Shown here piece by piece: positions 38,092 to 46,395 of a stretch of DNA of 64,000 nt (within the stretch, counting starts at the first letter, position 1; every line of letters starts with the position of its first letter). Location: positions 1 through 64,000 of the forward strand of contig CALQCM020000018.1 in NCBI GenBank assembly GCA_943329075.2. Reading direction: 5' to 3'. This stretch comes from Chitinophaga pinensis. Its GTDB lineage: Bacteria; Pseudomonadota; Gammaproteobacteria; Burkholderiales; SG8-41. The translations under genes were made by a program, and so were the position numbers. Below the pieces are notes generated by a model. That model was not told the origin of the DNA. It saw nothing but the letters and a program-made list of their open reading frames with translations, and did not search any database.

Positions 38092-38370
38092 GTGATCAAA
38101 AGCTTCCATTGTGCAGAGACGCAGGCGCTGTTCGAAACCGGCAAATCGAAGCGGTTTTCCGCCATTTCAAACGTTGCGACGCGCAAGCTGGCGCAACTGG
38201 ATGCCGCGCAAACGCTGGAGTTTTTGCGTTCACTGCCGGGTAACCGGCTCGAAGTATTGCGGGGTGATCGCAAAGGACAGTACAGCATTCGCGTGAATGA
38301 TCAGTTTCGGGTGTGTTTTTCCTGGACACCAGAAGGCCCTGAAGAAGTAGAAATCGTTGATTACCACTGA
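38092..38370 (+). CDS. higB: HigB-type (RelE superfamily) toxin
   Basis: A 92-residue mRNA-interferase-like toxin starting with the GTG at 38092. The canonical pattern is present: IKSFHCAETQALFETGKSKRF, LAQLDAAQTLEFLRSLPGNRLEVL, GDRKGQYSIRVNDQFRVCFSW and a C-terminal EIVDYH. Such toxins cleave mRNA at the ribosome; the Arg/His set (SIRVNDQFRV, DYH) is intact. A possible -10 (TATACT, 38078-38083) precedes the start. The antitoxin gene follows after 12 bases, the HigBA order with toxin first. Confidence 0.9.
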   Translation: MIKSFHCAETQALFETGKSKRFSAISNVATRKLAQLDAAQTLEFLRSLPGNRLEVLRGDRKGQYSIRVNDQFRVCFSWTPEGPEEVEIVDYH

Positions 38371-38382
38371 CGGAGAGCTGCG

Positions 38383-38682
38383 ATGATCAAGAATGGCATG
38401 CGGCCGGTTCACCCGGGCGAAATCCTGCGGGAAGATTTTCTGATTCCGCTCGGCACCAGCGCCAATGCGCTGGCGAAGGCGCTGAACGTGCCGGCCCCGC
38501 GCATAAACGACATCGTGCGTGAGCGCCGCGGCGTCAGCGCCGACACGGCCATGCGGCTCGCGCGCTATTTTGGTGGGGATGCCCGCTCGTGGTTGAACTT
38601 GCAGGCGGCCTATGAACTGCGGGTCGCCGAGATTGGCAGCGCGAAACGTATTGAGCGGGAGATTGCGCCGGCGACCAGATGA
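38383..38682 (+). CDS. higA: HigA-type antitoxin (XRE-family helix-turn-helix)
   Basis: A 99-residue antitoxin starting MIKNGMRPVHPGEILREDFL, the hallmark of HigA/VapI proteins. The helix-turn-helix spans about residues 28-60 (SANALAKALNVPAPRINDIVRER, then RGVSADTAMRLARYFG). It neutralises HigB and represses the shared promoter. GGAGAG sits six bases before the ATG. No inverted operator is obvious upstream of higB. A family D repeat follows at 38722. Confidence 0.92.
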   Translation: MIKNGMRPVHPGEILREDFLIPLGTSANALAKALNVPAPRINDIVRERRGVSADTAMRLARYFGGDARSWLNLQAAYELRVAEIGSAKRIEREIAPATR

Positions 38683-38721
38683 ATGGGATAGCTGTTAACG
38701 ACACGATATGTGACGCGATTG

Positions 38722-38756
38722 TTTCCCTGGAATACGCTGCGTTCCTTTCGGGCTAC
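38722..38756. repeat. Degenerate family D repeat
   Basis: TTCCCTGGAATACGCTGCGT...GGGCTAC, a variant of the element at 12.0, 19.7 and 20.9 kb, between higA and the convergent reductase. Confidence 0.7.
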
Positions 38757-38769
38757 ATTTTCTGCCTGA

Positions 38770-39747
38770 TTACTTGACGCGAAACGACCGATCCAGTCCA
38801 CGCAGCAGCGGCAGCATGACGTCGATGGTCGGCGTGGCGACACCGAGTTCACGCGCGAAGGCCTGCGTTTGCCCCATCAGCGCTTCGCATTCCATCGAGC
38901 GGCCGGCGAGTGCGTCCTGCATCATCGAGGTGCGCTGGCCGGGGCGGCCGCGCCGCGCAGCGGCTTCGCAATCGGTATCTTTGCGCAGGTCCCAGCCCTG
39001 GGCGGCGGCGACGGCGAGCGTTTCCTTCATGATATTGACCGAGACGGTGACGAGGCCGTCGTCGGCGCCGACCTGCGCGAGATCGTTGTGCGTGATGGCG
39101 GTGACGGTGTTGCCCGAGGCGTTGAGGCAGAGTTTCTGCCAGATGTCTTTGCGTAAATCATTCGAACTCTGCGCGTCCATGCCGCCGCGCTTGATCATGT
39201 CGATGACGGTCTGCAGGCGCGGCGTGGTCGTATTGTCCGGTTCGCCGATCACCAGTTTGTGCGCACCGGTGTGCACGATGACACCCGGCTCGACCATGTC
39301 GTTGGGCGAGAGCACGACGCAGCCTAGCGTGCGCTCCGGTTTGACGTCGCGCCACAGCGCGCCGTCCGGATCGAGCAGCGGCAGCGTGCCCGTCGCGCCT
39401 TTGAAGCCGTGCTGGAACCACCAGGGAATGCCGTTCAGCAGAAACACTGCGATGCCATTCGGTGCGAGCAGTTTGGCGATGGCCGGCGCGGCAGCGCCCA
39501 GCGCGTAGGCCTTGACGGTGACCAGCACCACGTCCTGCGGCGGCAGCGTGGACGGATCGTCGGTGGCGCTTTTCGGTTTGACGTGGATCTCTTCCTTGCC
39601 GTTCGAGCGCAGCGTGATGCCGCGTTCGCGGATCGCTTTCAGCATGGCGCCGCGCGCGACGATGGATATTTCGTCGGCACCGGCATTGATCAATCGCGTG
39701 GCGATATGGCCGCCGACGGCACCTGCGCCGAAAATACAGACTTTCAT
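38770..39747 (-). CDS. 2-dehydropantoate 2-reductase family protein (ApbA/PanE-like)
   Basis: A 325-residue NADPH-dependent ketopantoate-reductase-fold protein. It has a Rossmann N-terminus CIFGAGAVGGHIATRL, the catalytic Lys in WQKLCLNASGNTVTAITHND and a helical C-terminal domain (AFARELGVATPTIDVMLPLLRG). PanE makes pantoate for CoA, but Burkholderiales carry many paralogues acting on other 2-oxo acids. A second copy is at 48065. Because no panB or panC lies near, I leave the symbol blank. It is divergent from the Bug gene at 39943 across 195 bases with no other feature noted. Confidence 0.85.
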   Translation of the reverse strand: MKVCIFGAGAVGGHIATRLINAGADEISIVARGAMLKAIRERGITLRSNGKEEIHVKPKSATDDPSTLPPQDVVLVTVKAYALGAAAPAIAKLLAPNGIAVFLLNGIPWWFQHGFKGATGTLPLLDPDGALWRDVKPERTLGCVVLSPNDMVEPGVIVHTGAHKLVIGEPDNTTTPRLQTVIDMIKRGGMDAQSSNDLRKDIWQKLCLNASGNTVTAITHNDLAQVGADDGLVTVSVNIMKETLAVAAAQGWDLRKDTDCEAAARRGRPGQRTSMMQDALAGRSMECEALMGQTQAFARELGVATPTIDVMLPLLRGLDRSFRVK

Positions 39748-39942
39748 GTGGACTCCCCGATGAACCGCGGCAGGCGCGCCGCAGTGATGATGCGAAGGGC
39801 GTCATCATAGCGGTTTTTTGCGCGCGGGGCAGGTGTGTGCGGGGTATGCCGCCTTGATCTCGCACACGCGGGGTGACTATACTGCGGCCTCCCCGAAAAA
39901 CATGCACGCAGCAATGTCTGCGTTTCATAAAAGAGAATTTCC

Positions 39943-40902
39943 ATGCGGATTGCCATGATGCTGGTGTTAAGCGCGGTCGTTGTTACGGAGGGCATCGCGC
40001 AGGAGTGGCCGTCAAAACCGGTGCGCATCATCGTCGGCTTCGGCGCCGGCGGGCCCGACACCACGGCGCGCATCGTCGCGCAGCAACTGACGGTGCAGAC
40101 CGGGCAATCCTTCATCGTCGACAACCGTCCGGGGGCGAACGGCATCATCGGTGCCGATCTGGTGGCGAAGGCCGCGCCCGAGGGCTACACACTGCTCGTC
40201 ACCTCGGCGTCGTATGTGGTGAATCCGGCGATTTACAAAAAAATGCCGTACGATCCGCTGCGCGATCTGGAACCAGTGTCGCATCTGTGTTCGTCCGACG
40301 GCCACATCCTTGTGGTAAACCCGTCGGTGCCGGCACATAACGTGAAAGAACTGATTGCGCTGGCGAAGCGGCCCGACAGCAAAATTGCCTACGGCTCGCC
40401 GGGCATCGGCAATACCATCCATCTGACCGCTGCGTTGTTTAACGCGAAAGCCGGCACGAACATGGTGCACATTCCGTACAAGGGCGCGGGTGCGGCGATG
40501 ACGGCAGTGGCGGGCGGTGAAGTGCAGGTGATGTTTGTGACGCCCACGCTCGGCCTGCCGCTGATCAAAAGCGGCAAGCTGCGCGCACTCGGTTACGACG
40601 CGCCGGTGCGCGCGCCGTTTTTGCCGGATGTGCCGACGCTGGCCGAGGCGGGCGGGCCGCTGACGCAGATCGACGCGAGTTGGCATGGCATGTTTGCACC
40701 CGTCAACACGCCGCGTGCGGTGCTGACCAGACTGGAAGCCGAAGTGCGCAAGGCTTTTACGGTGCCCGAGGTGCGCGAGCGCTTCAGCAAGCTCGGTTTG
40801 AACCCGATCGGTGGACCGTCGTCGGAATTCAAACCCTTTGTCGCCAACGCCATCAAGCGCATGGGTGAAGCCGCGCGCATCGGCGGCGTCGAGCCGGAAT
40901 AA
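39943..40902 (+). CDS. Bug/TctC-like solute-binding protein
   Basis: A 319-residue exported protein with an unusually short signal peptide ([20 protein letters not shown]). Motifs: [67 protein letters not shown] and the C-terminal [14 protein letters not shown]. The first loop, usually VPxPPGG, is [13 protein letters not shown], a common Bug subtype. The cupin gene starts 30 bases after its stop, so the two are probably cotranscribed; the cupin may act on the imported ligand. Ligand unknown. Confidence 0.92.
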   Translation: MRIAMMLVLSAVVVTEGIAQEWPSKPVRIIVGFGAGGPDTTARIVAQQLTVQTGQSFIVDNRPGANGIIGADLVAKAAPEGYTLLVTSASYVVNPAIYKKMPYDPLRDLEPVSHLCSSDGHILVVNPSVPAHNVKELIALAKRPDSKIAYGSPGIGNTIHLTAALFNAKAGTNMVHIPYKGAGAAMTAVAGGEVQVMFVTPTLGLPLIKSGKLRALGYDAPVRAPFLPDVPTLAEAGGPLTQIDASWHGMFAPVNTPRAVLTRLEAEVRKAFTVPEVRERFSKLGLNPIGGPSSEFKPFVANAIKRMGEAARIGGVEPE

Positions 40903-40932
40903 ATTGTTGTTTTATCGTTCAGTGAGGAAGCT

Positions 40933-41526
40933 ATGAGTGGATTTATTCGTCGCGTGGTCGCCGGCCACGATCAGAACGGCCGTGCCGTGGTGTTGTCCGA
41001 CGGCATTGCGCCGCATTTGAAAACCAACCCGCTGCGCCCCGGCCATCGCTCGAGCGATATCTGGAAGACGGGTGCGCTGCCGGTGATCATCAAGGCGGGC
41101 GAAGACGATCCGACCCTGCAGGGGCCGCGTACCATCCATCCGCCGAAGGGCGGCACCGTGCTGCGCATCGCCGAGCTGCAACCGGAGTCTGAAGAAATAC
41201 GCAATCTGTCACCGGAAAAGGCGCGCGAAGTGTTTGCGGCGGCGGGTAATGCGAATGCCGCGCAGTTCGGCAAGGGCGGGCGCCACCCGATGATGCATCG
41301 CACCGAGTCGCTCGATTACGCGGTGGTGCTCGAAGGCGAAATCACGCTGGTGCTCGACGATGAAGACGTGCAGTTGAAAGCCGGCGACGTGGTGATCCAG
41401 CGCGGCAACAGCCATGCGTGGAGCAACCGTTCGGGCAAGGTCTGCCGCATGCTCTATGTGCTGATCGACGGCCAGTTCGACGAACAGCTCGCAGGCTGGT
41501 TCGGCAAAGACGACGGCGGGCACTAA
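40933..41526 (+). CDS. Cupin-domain protein
   Basis: A 197-residue single-cupin protein. The double-stranded beta-helix core is HPMMHRTESLDYAVVLEGEITLVL (motif 1, with His and Glu metal ligands and the HRTxSxDY variant) followed by VVIQRGNSHAWSNRSG (motif 2, with His). The N-terminal 80 residues form a separate small beta region (FIRRVVAGHDQNGRAVVLSD). The HRTESLDY variant is common in cupins encoded beside Bug genes and aromatic-acid enzymes. It could be a dioxygenase or isomerase; no evidence decides. It directly follows the Bug gene at 39943. Confidence 0.85.
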   Translation: MSGFIRRVVAGHDQNGRAVVLSDGIAPHLKTNPLRPGHRSSDIWKTGALPVIIKAGEDDPTLQGPRTIHPPKGGTVLRIAELQPESEEIRNLSPEKAREVFAAAGNANAAQFGKGGRHPMMHRTESLDYAVVLEGEITLVLDDEDVQLKAGDVVIQRGNSHAWSNRSGKVCRMLYVLIDGQFDEQLAGWFGKDDGGH

Positions 41527-41539
41527 ACCGCGTGCCGGT

Positions 41540-42148
41540 TCAGGACTGATGTGCGCCGGCGGCCGCGGCCACCGCGACGCAGATGCCGCGCACGATGTCG
41601 TCAAGTTGCATTTTCGCCTGCGGGCGCGCCGCCGCGTCGTAGGCGTGCGGCACGTGCAGAAAGCCGGCGCGCCAGCGGTGCGCCTGCACCGCGGCCAGAT
41701 TCATCAGCGTGTAGAAAACGTGGTTGCAGACGTACTTGCCGGCGTCGTTGGAGATTTCCGCCGGCAGGCCGGCTTCGCGCAGCGCCGCCAGTATTGCATT
41801 CACCGGCAGCGTCGAGAAGCAGGCGGCGGGGCCTTCCGTGTTTATCTTTACCGCCTGCGGGCGGGCGCCGTCGTTGTCGGCGATGCGCGCGTCGCACAGG
41901 TTGGTGGCGATGCGCTCGATGCACAAAGCGTTGCGCTCGCCGGCCTCACCCGTGCAGAGGACGATATCCGGCTGGTATTGTGTGATGGCCGCTGCCAGTA
42001 CGGCCGGCGCGCGCGCGAATGAGGTCGGCAGTTCCAATGTTGTGATTGCAACGCCGCTGACGTGCGTCGGCAGTTTTTGCAAGGCGGCCAGTGAAGCGTT
42101 GACGGTATCGCCGCCGAAGGCTTCAAAGCCGGTCACCAGCGCGCGCAT
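41540..42148 (-). CDS. pcp: Pyroglutamyl-peptidase I-like cysteine peptidase (family C15)
   Basis: A 202-residue C15-family peptidase that removes N-terminal 5-oxoproline. Signature regions: VTGFEAFGGDTVNAS at the start, the Glu region ERIATN, the catalytic Cys in SNDAGKYVCNHVFY and His in GFLHVPHAYD, so the Glu-Cys-His set is complete. It is slightly shorter than the usual 215 residues. The ATG overlaps the TGA of the upstream monooxygenase (TGATG), so translation is coupled. Such a peptidase in a monooxygenase/Bug operon is unexpected. It may release pyroglutamate or hydrolyse a related cyclic amide. Confidence 0.88.
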   Translation of the reverse strand: MRALVTGFEAFGGDTVNASLAALQKLPTHVSGVAITTLELPTSFARAPAVLAAAITQYQPDIVLCTGEAGERNALCIERIATNLCDARIADNDGARPQAVKINTEGPAACFSTLPVNAILAALREAGLPAEISNDAGKYVCNHVFYTLMNLAAVQAHRWRAGFLHVPHAYDAAARPQAKMQLDDIVRGICVAVAAAAGAHQS

Positions 42149-43308
42149 CAGCCCTCCGCTTCAAGCAGCGGCGTGCTCCACGCGTCGTAGCCGTAAACCC
42201 AGGTCGGGTCGGTGGTATTGCGCATCCAGGTATTGGTGCGCGAATTGCCCTGAATGGCGGAGGCGCGCGGTTTGCGTGTGGCTTCATAACGGCGCAGCGC
42301 GGTGGCGACGCCACCACTGCCAAGGTCATGCAGACAGCGGCTGAGCACGGCGGCGTCTTCAAGTGCGGACGCAGCACCCTGCGCCATGTAGGGCGTCATC
42401 GGATGGCAGGCATCGCCGAGCAGGGCGACATTGCCTTCGACCCAGCGCGCCAGCGGATCGCGTTCGAGCAACGCCCATTTGTGCACTTCGGGGCAGGCGC
42501 GCAAGACCGCCTGCACTTCCGGATGAAAGCCGGCGTAGGCCTCGCGCAGCATTTTGAGGTCGCCCTTCGCCGACCACGATTCGGGCGTCATCCAGGCGGC
42601 ATCTTCCGGTTGGCTGGTGACGAAATAAACCTCGTCCTGATTGGCGGTGACGTAATAGACCACCATGTGACGGTCGGGCCCCCACCACTTGGTGCGCACC
42701 GGCGTGATGCGTTCGCTACCCATCAGTGCCGCGGGAAAGGTCGTGCGGTAAGCGACGCGACCGGTGAAATGCGGCTGCTCGGGCCCGAGCATGTATTCGC
42801 GGACGAGCGAATGCACGCCGTCGGCGCCGATCACGACGTCGGCGCTGACACTTTCACCGTCGTCGAACGCCAGCAGGGTGCCGCGCGACGAGGTTTCGAT
42901 GCCGACGAGTTTGCGGTTCAGTTCGGCAATGCCTGAGGGCAGTGCGTTGAGGATGGCGGCGTGCAGGTCCGCGCGGTGCATGAACAGATAGGGCGCGCCA
43001 AAACGTTCTTCGATTTCGGCGCCGATTTTCAGCTCGTTGCTGATGTTGCCGCTGTCCCATTCGCGGCTGATGCCGGCCGGCGACTGGAAGGCGATCTTCC
43101 GCAGCGCCGGTTCGGCGCCGATGCGGCGCAATACCTTCATCGCATTGGGCGTCATCTGGATGCCGGCGCCGACGCGCGCGAAGCGCGAGGTCTGTTCGAA
43201 GACGCGCACGCGGTGGCCGTCCTGTGTGAGCAGCACCGCGGCGGCGAGTCCGCCGATGCCGCCGCCGATGATGGCGACGCTGAGTGATGTGGATGTCATG
43301 TTTGCCAT
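42148..43308 (-). CDS. NicC/salicylate-hydroxylase-like FAD monooxygenase
   Basis: A 386-residue class A flavoprotein hydroxylase. The ATG at 43306-43308 lies one base after the stop of the upstream Bug gene (TAGAATG), so I prefer it to an earlier frame start. Motifs: GGGIGGLAAA (ADP binding), GADGVHSLVRE (the DG motif) and LLGDACHPMTPYMAQGAA (the GD motif). Regions VRTKWWGPDRHMVVYYVTA and the C-terminal TDPTWVYGYDAWS are strongly reminiscent of 6-hydroxynicotinate 3-monooxygenase (NicC). This suggests ortho or decarboxylative hydroxylation of an aromatic or N-heteroaromatic acid. The exact substrate is open. Confidence 0.88.
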   Translation of the reverse strand: MANMTSTSLSVAIIGGGIGGLAAAVLLTQDGHRVRVFEQTSRFARVGAGIQMTPNAMKVLRRIGAEPALRKIAFQSPAGISREWDSGNISNELKIGAEIEERFGAPYLFMHRADLHAAILNALPSGIAELNRKLVGIETSSRGTLLAFDDGESVSADVVIGADGVHSLVREYMLGPEQPHFTGRVAYRTTFPAALMGSERITPVRTKWWGPDRHMVVYYVTANQDEVYFVTSQPEDAAWMTPESWSAKGDLKMLREAYAGFHPEVQAVLRACPEVHKWALLERDPLARWVEGNVALLGDACHPMTPYMAQGAASALEDAAVLSRCLHDLGSGGVATALRRYEATRKPRASAIQGNSRTNTWMRNTTDPTWVYGYDAWSTPLLEAEG

Positions 43309-43309
43309 T

Positions 43310-44284
43310 CTATTCGACGGTAATCTTCGCTGTCTCGATGACGCGGCGCCACTTCGGAATTTCACGACGGATGTAGTCGGCGAAGGCCTCCGGCGTGCCG
43401 GGCGCTATGTCGAGGTTGGGCAGGCGCTCGCGAAAGGCCGTTTCGTTCAACACCGAACCGATTTCGCGCGACAACGCGGCTACTACTGCGCGCGGCGTGC
43501 CGGCCGGCGCGACGATGCCGAACCAGATCGCGGCTTCATAACCGGCTACGCCCGATTCGTTCAGCGTCGGCAGGTTGGGCGCGTTGACCGTGCGCTTGAG
43601 GCTGGTGACGCCAAGGCCGCGCACCTTGCCGTCGCGGATGTAATTGATGCCGCCGCCTTCGAACATCAGGTCGACGTGCCCACCCATGACGTCGGTCATC
43701 GCCGGCGCCGAGCCGCGGTACGGGATGTGCACGATCTCGACATTGGTCATCGATTTGAACAACTCGGCGGCGAGATGCGTTGAAGTGCCGGGGCCGCCCG
43801 AGGCATAGGTGAGCGGGCGCGCGCGCGATTTCGCCAGCGCGATGAGTTCTTTGACCGACGTTGCGGCAACTCCGGGATGCACGACCAGATAGAGCGGCGT
43901 CGAAAAACAGAAGCTCACAGGTGCGAAATCCTTGAGCGGATCGTAGGGCAGGTTCTTCTGCGCGCTGACGTTGATGGCGAGGCTGGTGACGCTACCGAAA
44001 AACAGCGTATAGCCGTCGGGCGCGGATTTGGCCGCCATCTGTGCGCCGATGATCTGGCTGCCGCCCGGGCGGTTGTCGACGATCACTGGTTGCGCCATGC
44101 GCTCGGCGAGCCGCGTCGCCAGCGCACGCGGGAAAATGTCGCCGAGCCCGCCGGGCGGATAGGGCACGATAATGCGCACCGGCCTGGATGGAAACGGCGC
44201 TTCGGCGGCAAGCGCATTGAATGCCACGCCGAGCGCGATGCCACACACCGTCACGGCGGATAAAAACGAACGCAGAGCCATCAT
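43310..44284 (-). CDS. Bug/TctC-like solute-binding protein, operon with monooxygenase
   Basis: A 324-residue exported protein. The signal peptide MMALRSFLSAVTVCGIALGVAFNALA leads to EAPFPSRP. Motifs: VRIIVPYPPGGLGDIFPR, VDNRPGGSQIIGAQ, PDGYTLFFGS, LPYDPLKDFAPVS, HIPYRGSAPAMTDV and WFGIVAPAGTP. The ATG overlaps the stop of the Bug gene at 44284 by one base (TAATG), and its stop sits one base before the monooxygenase start. Two unlike Bug proteins in one operon could bind related ligands. There is no membrane partner. Confidence 0.93.
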   Translation of the reverse strand: MMALRSFLSAVTVCGIALGVAFNALAAEAPFPSRPVRIIVPYPPGGLGDIFPRALATRLAERMAQPVIVDNRPGGSQIIGAQMAAKSAPDGYTLFFGSVTSLAINVSAQKNLPYDPLKDFAPVSFCFSTPLYLVVHPGVAATSVKELIALAKSRARPLTYASGGPGTSTHLAAELFKSMTNVEIVHIPYRGSAPAMTDVMGGHVDLMFEGGGINYIRDGKVRGLGVTSLKRTVNAPNLPTLNESGVAGYEAAIWFGIVAPAGTPRAVVAALSREIGSVLNETAFRERLPNLDIAPGTPEAFADYIRREIPKWRRVIETAKITVE

Positions 44285-45249
44285 TATTCGGCGCGCAGTC
44301 CCGCGGTTTTGACGAGCGCGGCGATGCGCGCGACATCGTCGCGCAGCAGTTTGTCGAATTCCGCCGGCGTGCTGCCGACGACTTCGCCGCCTTGCGCGAC
44401 GATGGTTTGTTTGACCTCGGGCGATTGCAGAATCGAAGTGATTTCACGATTGAGTCGCGCGATCACCGGCTGCGGCGTTTTCGCCGGTGCGAGGAAGCCG
44501 TACCAGATGCTGGCTTCGTAACCGGGCAGGCCTGCTTCCACTATCGTCGGCCAGTCGGGTGCTACGGCCGAGCGTTTCGCGCTGGTGATGCCGAGCGCGC
44601 GCAATTTTCCGCCGCGCACATGCGGCAGGCCGGTAAACAGATTGGGTGCCGAAACCTGGATTTCATTCGAGAGGTTGGCGGTGACGACCAGCGAAATGCC
44701 TTTGTAGACGATGTGCGTGATCTTGATTTTCGCCATGTAGTTAAGCAGTTCGATGGCAAGATAGGGCGGGCCACCGGCACCGGTCGATCCATAATTGAGT
44801 TTGCCCGGATTGGCTTTCGCGTAATTGATGAACTCCTGCAGATTGTTCGCCGGCAGCGACGGGTGGATGGTCACCACCAATGGCGAAATCACCGCCAGAG
44901 TGACCGGTGCGAAATCGTTGAGCGTGTCGTAGGGCAGCTTGTCCATGAAGGCCGGATTGGCGACGTGGTTGCTGGTAGCGACGAACAGCGTGTGGCCGTC
45001 GGGTGTGGCGCGTGCCGCCATTTCGGCGGCGACGATGCCGGCGGCGGCGGGGCGGTTGTCGACAATCACCGACTGACCGACACGCTCGGTGAGACGCGGC
45101 CCTATCATGCGCGCGACGATGTCGGCGCCGCCACCGGGCGCGAAGGGTACCAGCATGCGGATCGGTTTGGTCGGGAATTCTTCGGCGGCGATACACGGCA
45201 CCGATAGACCCGCGAGCGCAAAAAATATCAATAGTGACGGTTTTGGCAT
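44284..45249 (-). CDS. Bug/TctC-like solute-binding protein, first gene of the operon
   Basis: A 321-residue exported protein. I chose the ATG at 45247-45249 because GGAG lies eight bases upstream; the ATG six bases earlier would be only two bases from it. The signal peptide is PKPSLLIFFALAGLSVPCIA. Motifs: IRMLVPFAPGGGADIVAR, VDNRPAAAGIVAAE, PDGHTLFVAT (His replaces the usual Tyr), LPYDTLNDFAPV, HIVYKGISLVVTA and WYGFLAPAKTP. The lobe motif reading IVYKGISL rather than IPYKGxGP is unusual. It heads the four-gene coupled operon. Confidence 0.92.
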   Translation of the reverse strand: MPKPSLLIFFALAGLSVPCIAAEEFPTKPIRMLVPFAPGGGADIVARMIGPRLTERVGQSVIVDNRPAAAGIVAAEMAARATPDGHTLFVATSNHVANPAFMDKLPYDTLNDFAPVTLAVISPLVVTIHPSLPANNLQEFINYAKANPGKLNYGSTGAGGPPYLAIELLNYMAKIKITHIVYKGISLVVTANLSNEIQVSAPNLFTGLPHVRGGKLRALGITSAKRSAVAPDWPTIVEAGLPGYEASIWYGFLAPAKTPQPVIARLNREITSILQSPEVKQTIVAQGGEVVGSTPAEFDKLLRDDVARIAALVKTAGLRAE

Positions 45250-45305
45250 ATGCATTTCTCCGGAAGAAACTGAGGAAGCGGGGGCGGAGTTATTCGTTTA
45301 CCGAA

Positions 45306-45400
45306 ACTCCCGTCGCTCCCGCGAAAGCGGGAACCCGGGGTTTTGGCGCACAGTTGCGTAAAAATAATTCTGGATTCCCGCGTTCGCGGGAATGACGGTT
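45306..45400. repeat. Paired dRS3-like repeat, family B
   Basis: A CTCCCGCGAAAGCGGGAAC hairpin near 45315 and the core ATTCCCGCGTTCGCGGGAAT at 45374-45393, oriented as an inverted pair like the one at 32.8 kb. It lies between the operon start and the hydrolase at 45433. Confidence 0.85.
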
Positions 45401-45432
45401 TTGATAAGTGCGGCGCGTTTTTCAATGGCTTG

Positions 45433-46284
45433 TTAATTAACGGCCAGCGTCGGAGCGCGCCCCATGAAATCAATAAAAATCTTCGCCAGCGCAGGCTCGC
45501 GTTCGTTCCACTCGTCGCGCGGACTGAGATCGAGATCGTAGTCCTTAAGGCCGAGGCTGTGCAGTTTTGCATTCGGCAAAAGCGTCACAAGATTTTCGCC
45601 GACGCGGCGCGGGTGGCTGTTGTCGTTGCCGGGAATCACGCAGGCCGGTGCGATGATCGAACGCAGTTGCGCTTCAGTCGCGCCGATGATGGGCAGATCG
45701 ATGCCCTCGATGAAATAGCGGTTCCAGCGTTCCATCACGCCGATAAAGCGCGGCACGTCCATCGCCATCAGCCGTGCGCGGTTTTCAGCGCGCTCGGCAA
45801 TCCGCGCCTTGAAGTGCTCGGTTTCGCAGACCGCTGCCATGCCACCGCTTTGTGCTGCTTCGATGTACTGTGTGTAGTAATTGCGCGCGAGACGCCGCGC
45901 CGCGGTGCCGCCGCCGGTGACGCGCCAGATCAGCAGGCCTTCAACCGCTGTGGGAAAACGCAGCGCGTAGAGGATCGCCATGCGGCAACCCGACGAACTG
46001 CCGCCGACAAAGGCGCGCGTCGCGCCGAGCTGTGTGAGCAGCGCATGGAGATCGTCGGCCCAGATTTCGTATTCGGAACCTTCGCCGTCGATCGAGACGC
46101 CGGAGGCGCCGCAGTTGCGGCGGTCGTGCACCAGCACGCGATAACCCGCCGCAGCGATACGCTGCGCGATCGACTGCACGCCTTCGATGCCGCGGCGCCC
46201 GCCGGGCGCGATGGCGACCCAGGGGCCGCTATTGCCGATGACTTCGTAATGCAGCGTGACGCCGCGAACCGATGCGTTTGCCAT
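45433..46284 (-). CDS. Alpha/beta-fold hydrolase
   Basis: A 283-residue cytoplasmic alpha/beta hydrolase. The oxyanion strand is VAIAPGGRRG, strand 4 VLVHDRRNCGASG, the nucleophile elbow FVGGSSSGCRMAI with Ser near residue 96, and the late acid/His region IPGNDNSHPRRVGENL. The elbow GGSSSG fits the meta-cleavage hydrolase or esterase group. Substrate unknown. It is divergent from the pirin gene at 46396 and lies upstream, on the same strand, of the Bug-monooxygenase operon across a repeat pair. It might work with that operon, but a 183-base gap makes cotranscription doubtful. Confidence 0.85.
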   Translation of the reverse strand: MANASVRGVTLHYEVIGNSGPWVAIAPGGRRGIEGVQSIAQRIAAAGYRVLVHDRRNCGASGVSIDGEGSEYEIWADDLHALLTQLGATRAFVGGSSSGCRMAILYALRFPTAVEGLLIWRVTGGGTAARRLARNYYTQYIEAAQSGGMAAVCETEHFKARIAERAENRARLMAMDVPRFIGVMERWNRYFIEGIDLPIIGATEAQLRSIIAPACVIPGNDNSHPRRVGENLVTLLPNAKLHSLGLKDYDLDLSPRDEWNEREPALAKIFIDFMGRAPTLAVN

Positions 46285-46395
46285 GCAATCTCCGGGATGG
46301 GGTTACGGCGCAACTGCTGCTATTCTAATGCGACTGCGGACTGGTCGTGGCGCGCTGCGTCGCGCACAGCGGCACACAACGGTTTGGAGCATTGC

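Noticed and set aside
45343..46395. The pirin frame stays open upstream, giving a 641-residue product.
   Set aside because: The extension is antisense to the alpha/beta hydrolase at 45433 and the pirin ATG at 46396 has a good ribosome site.
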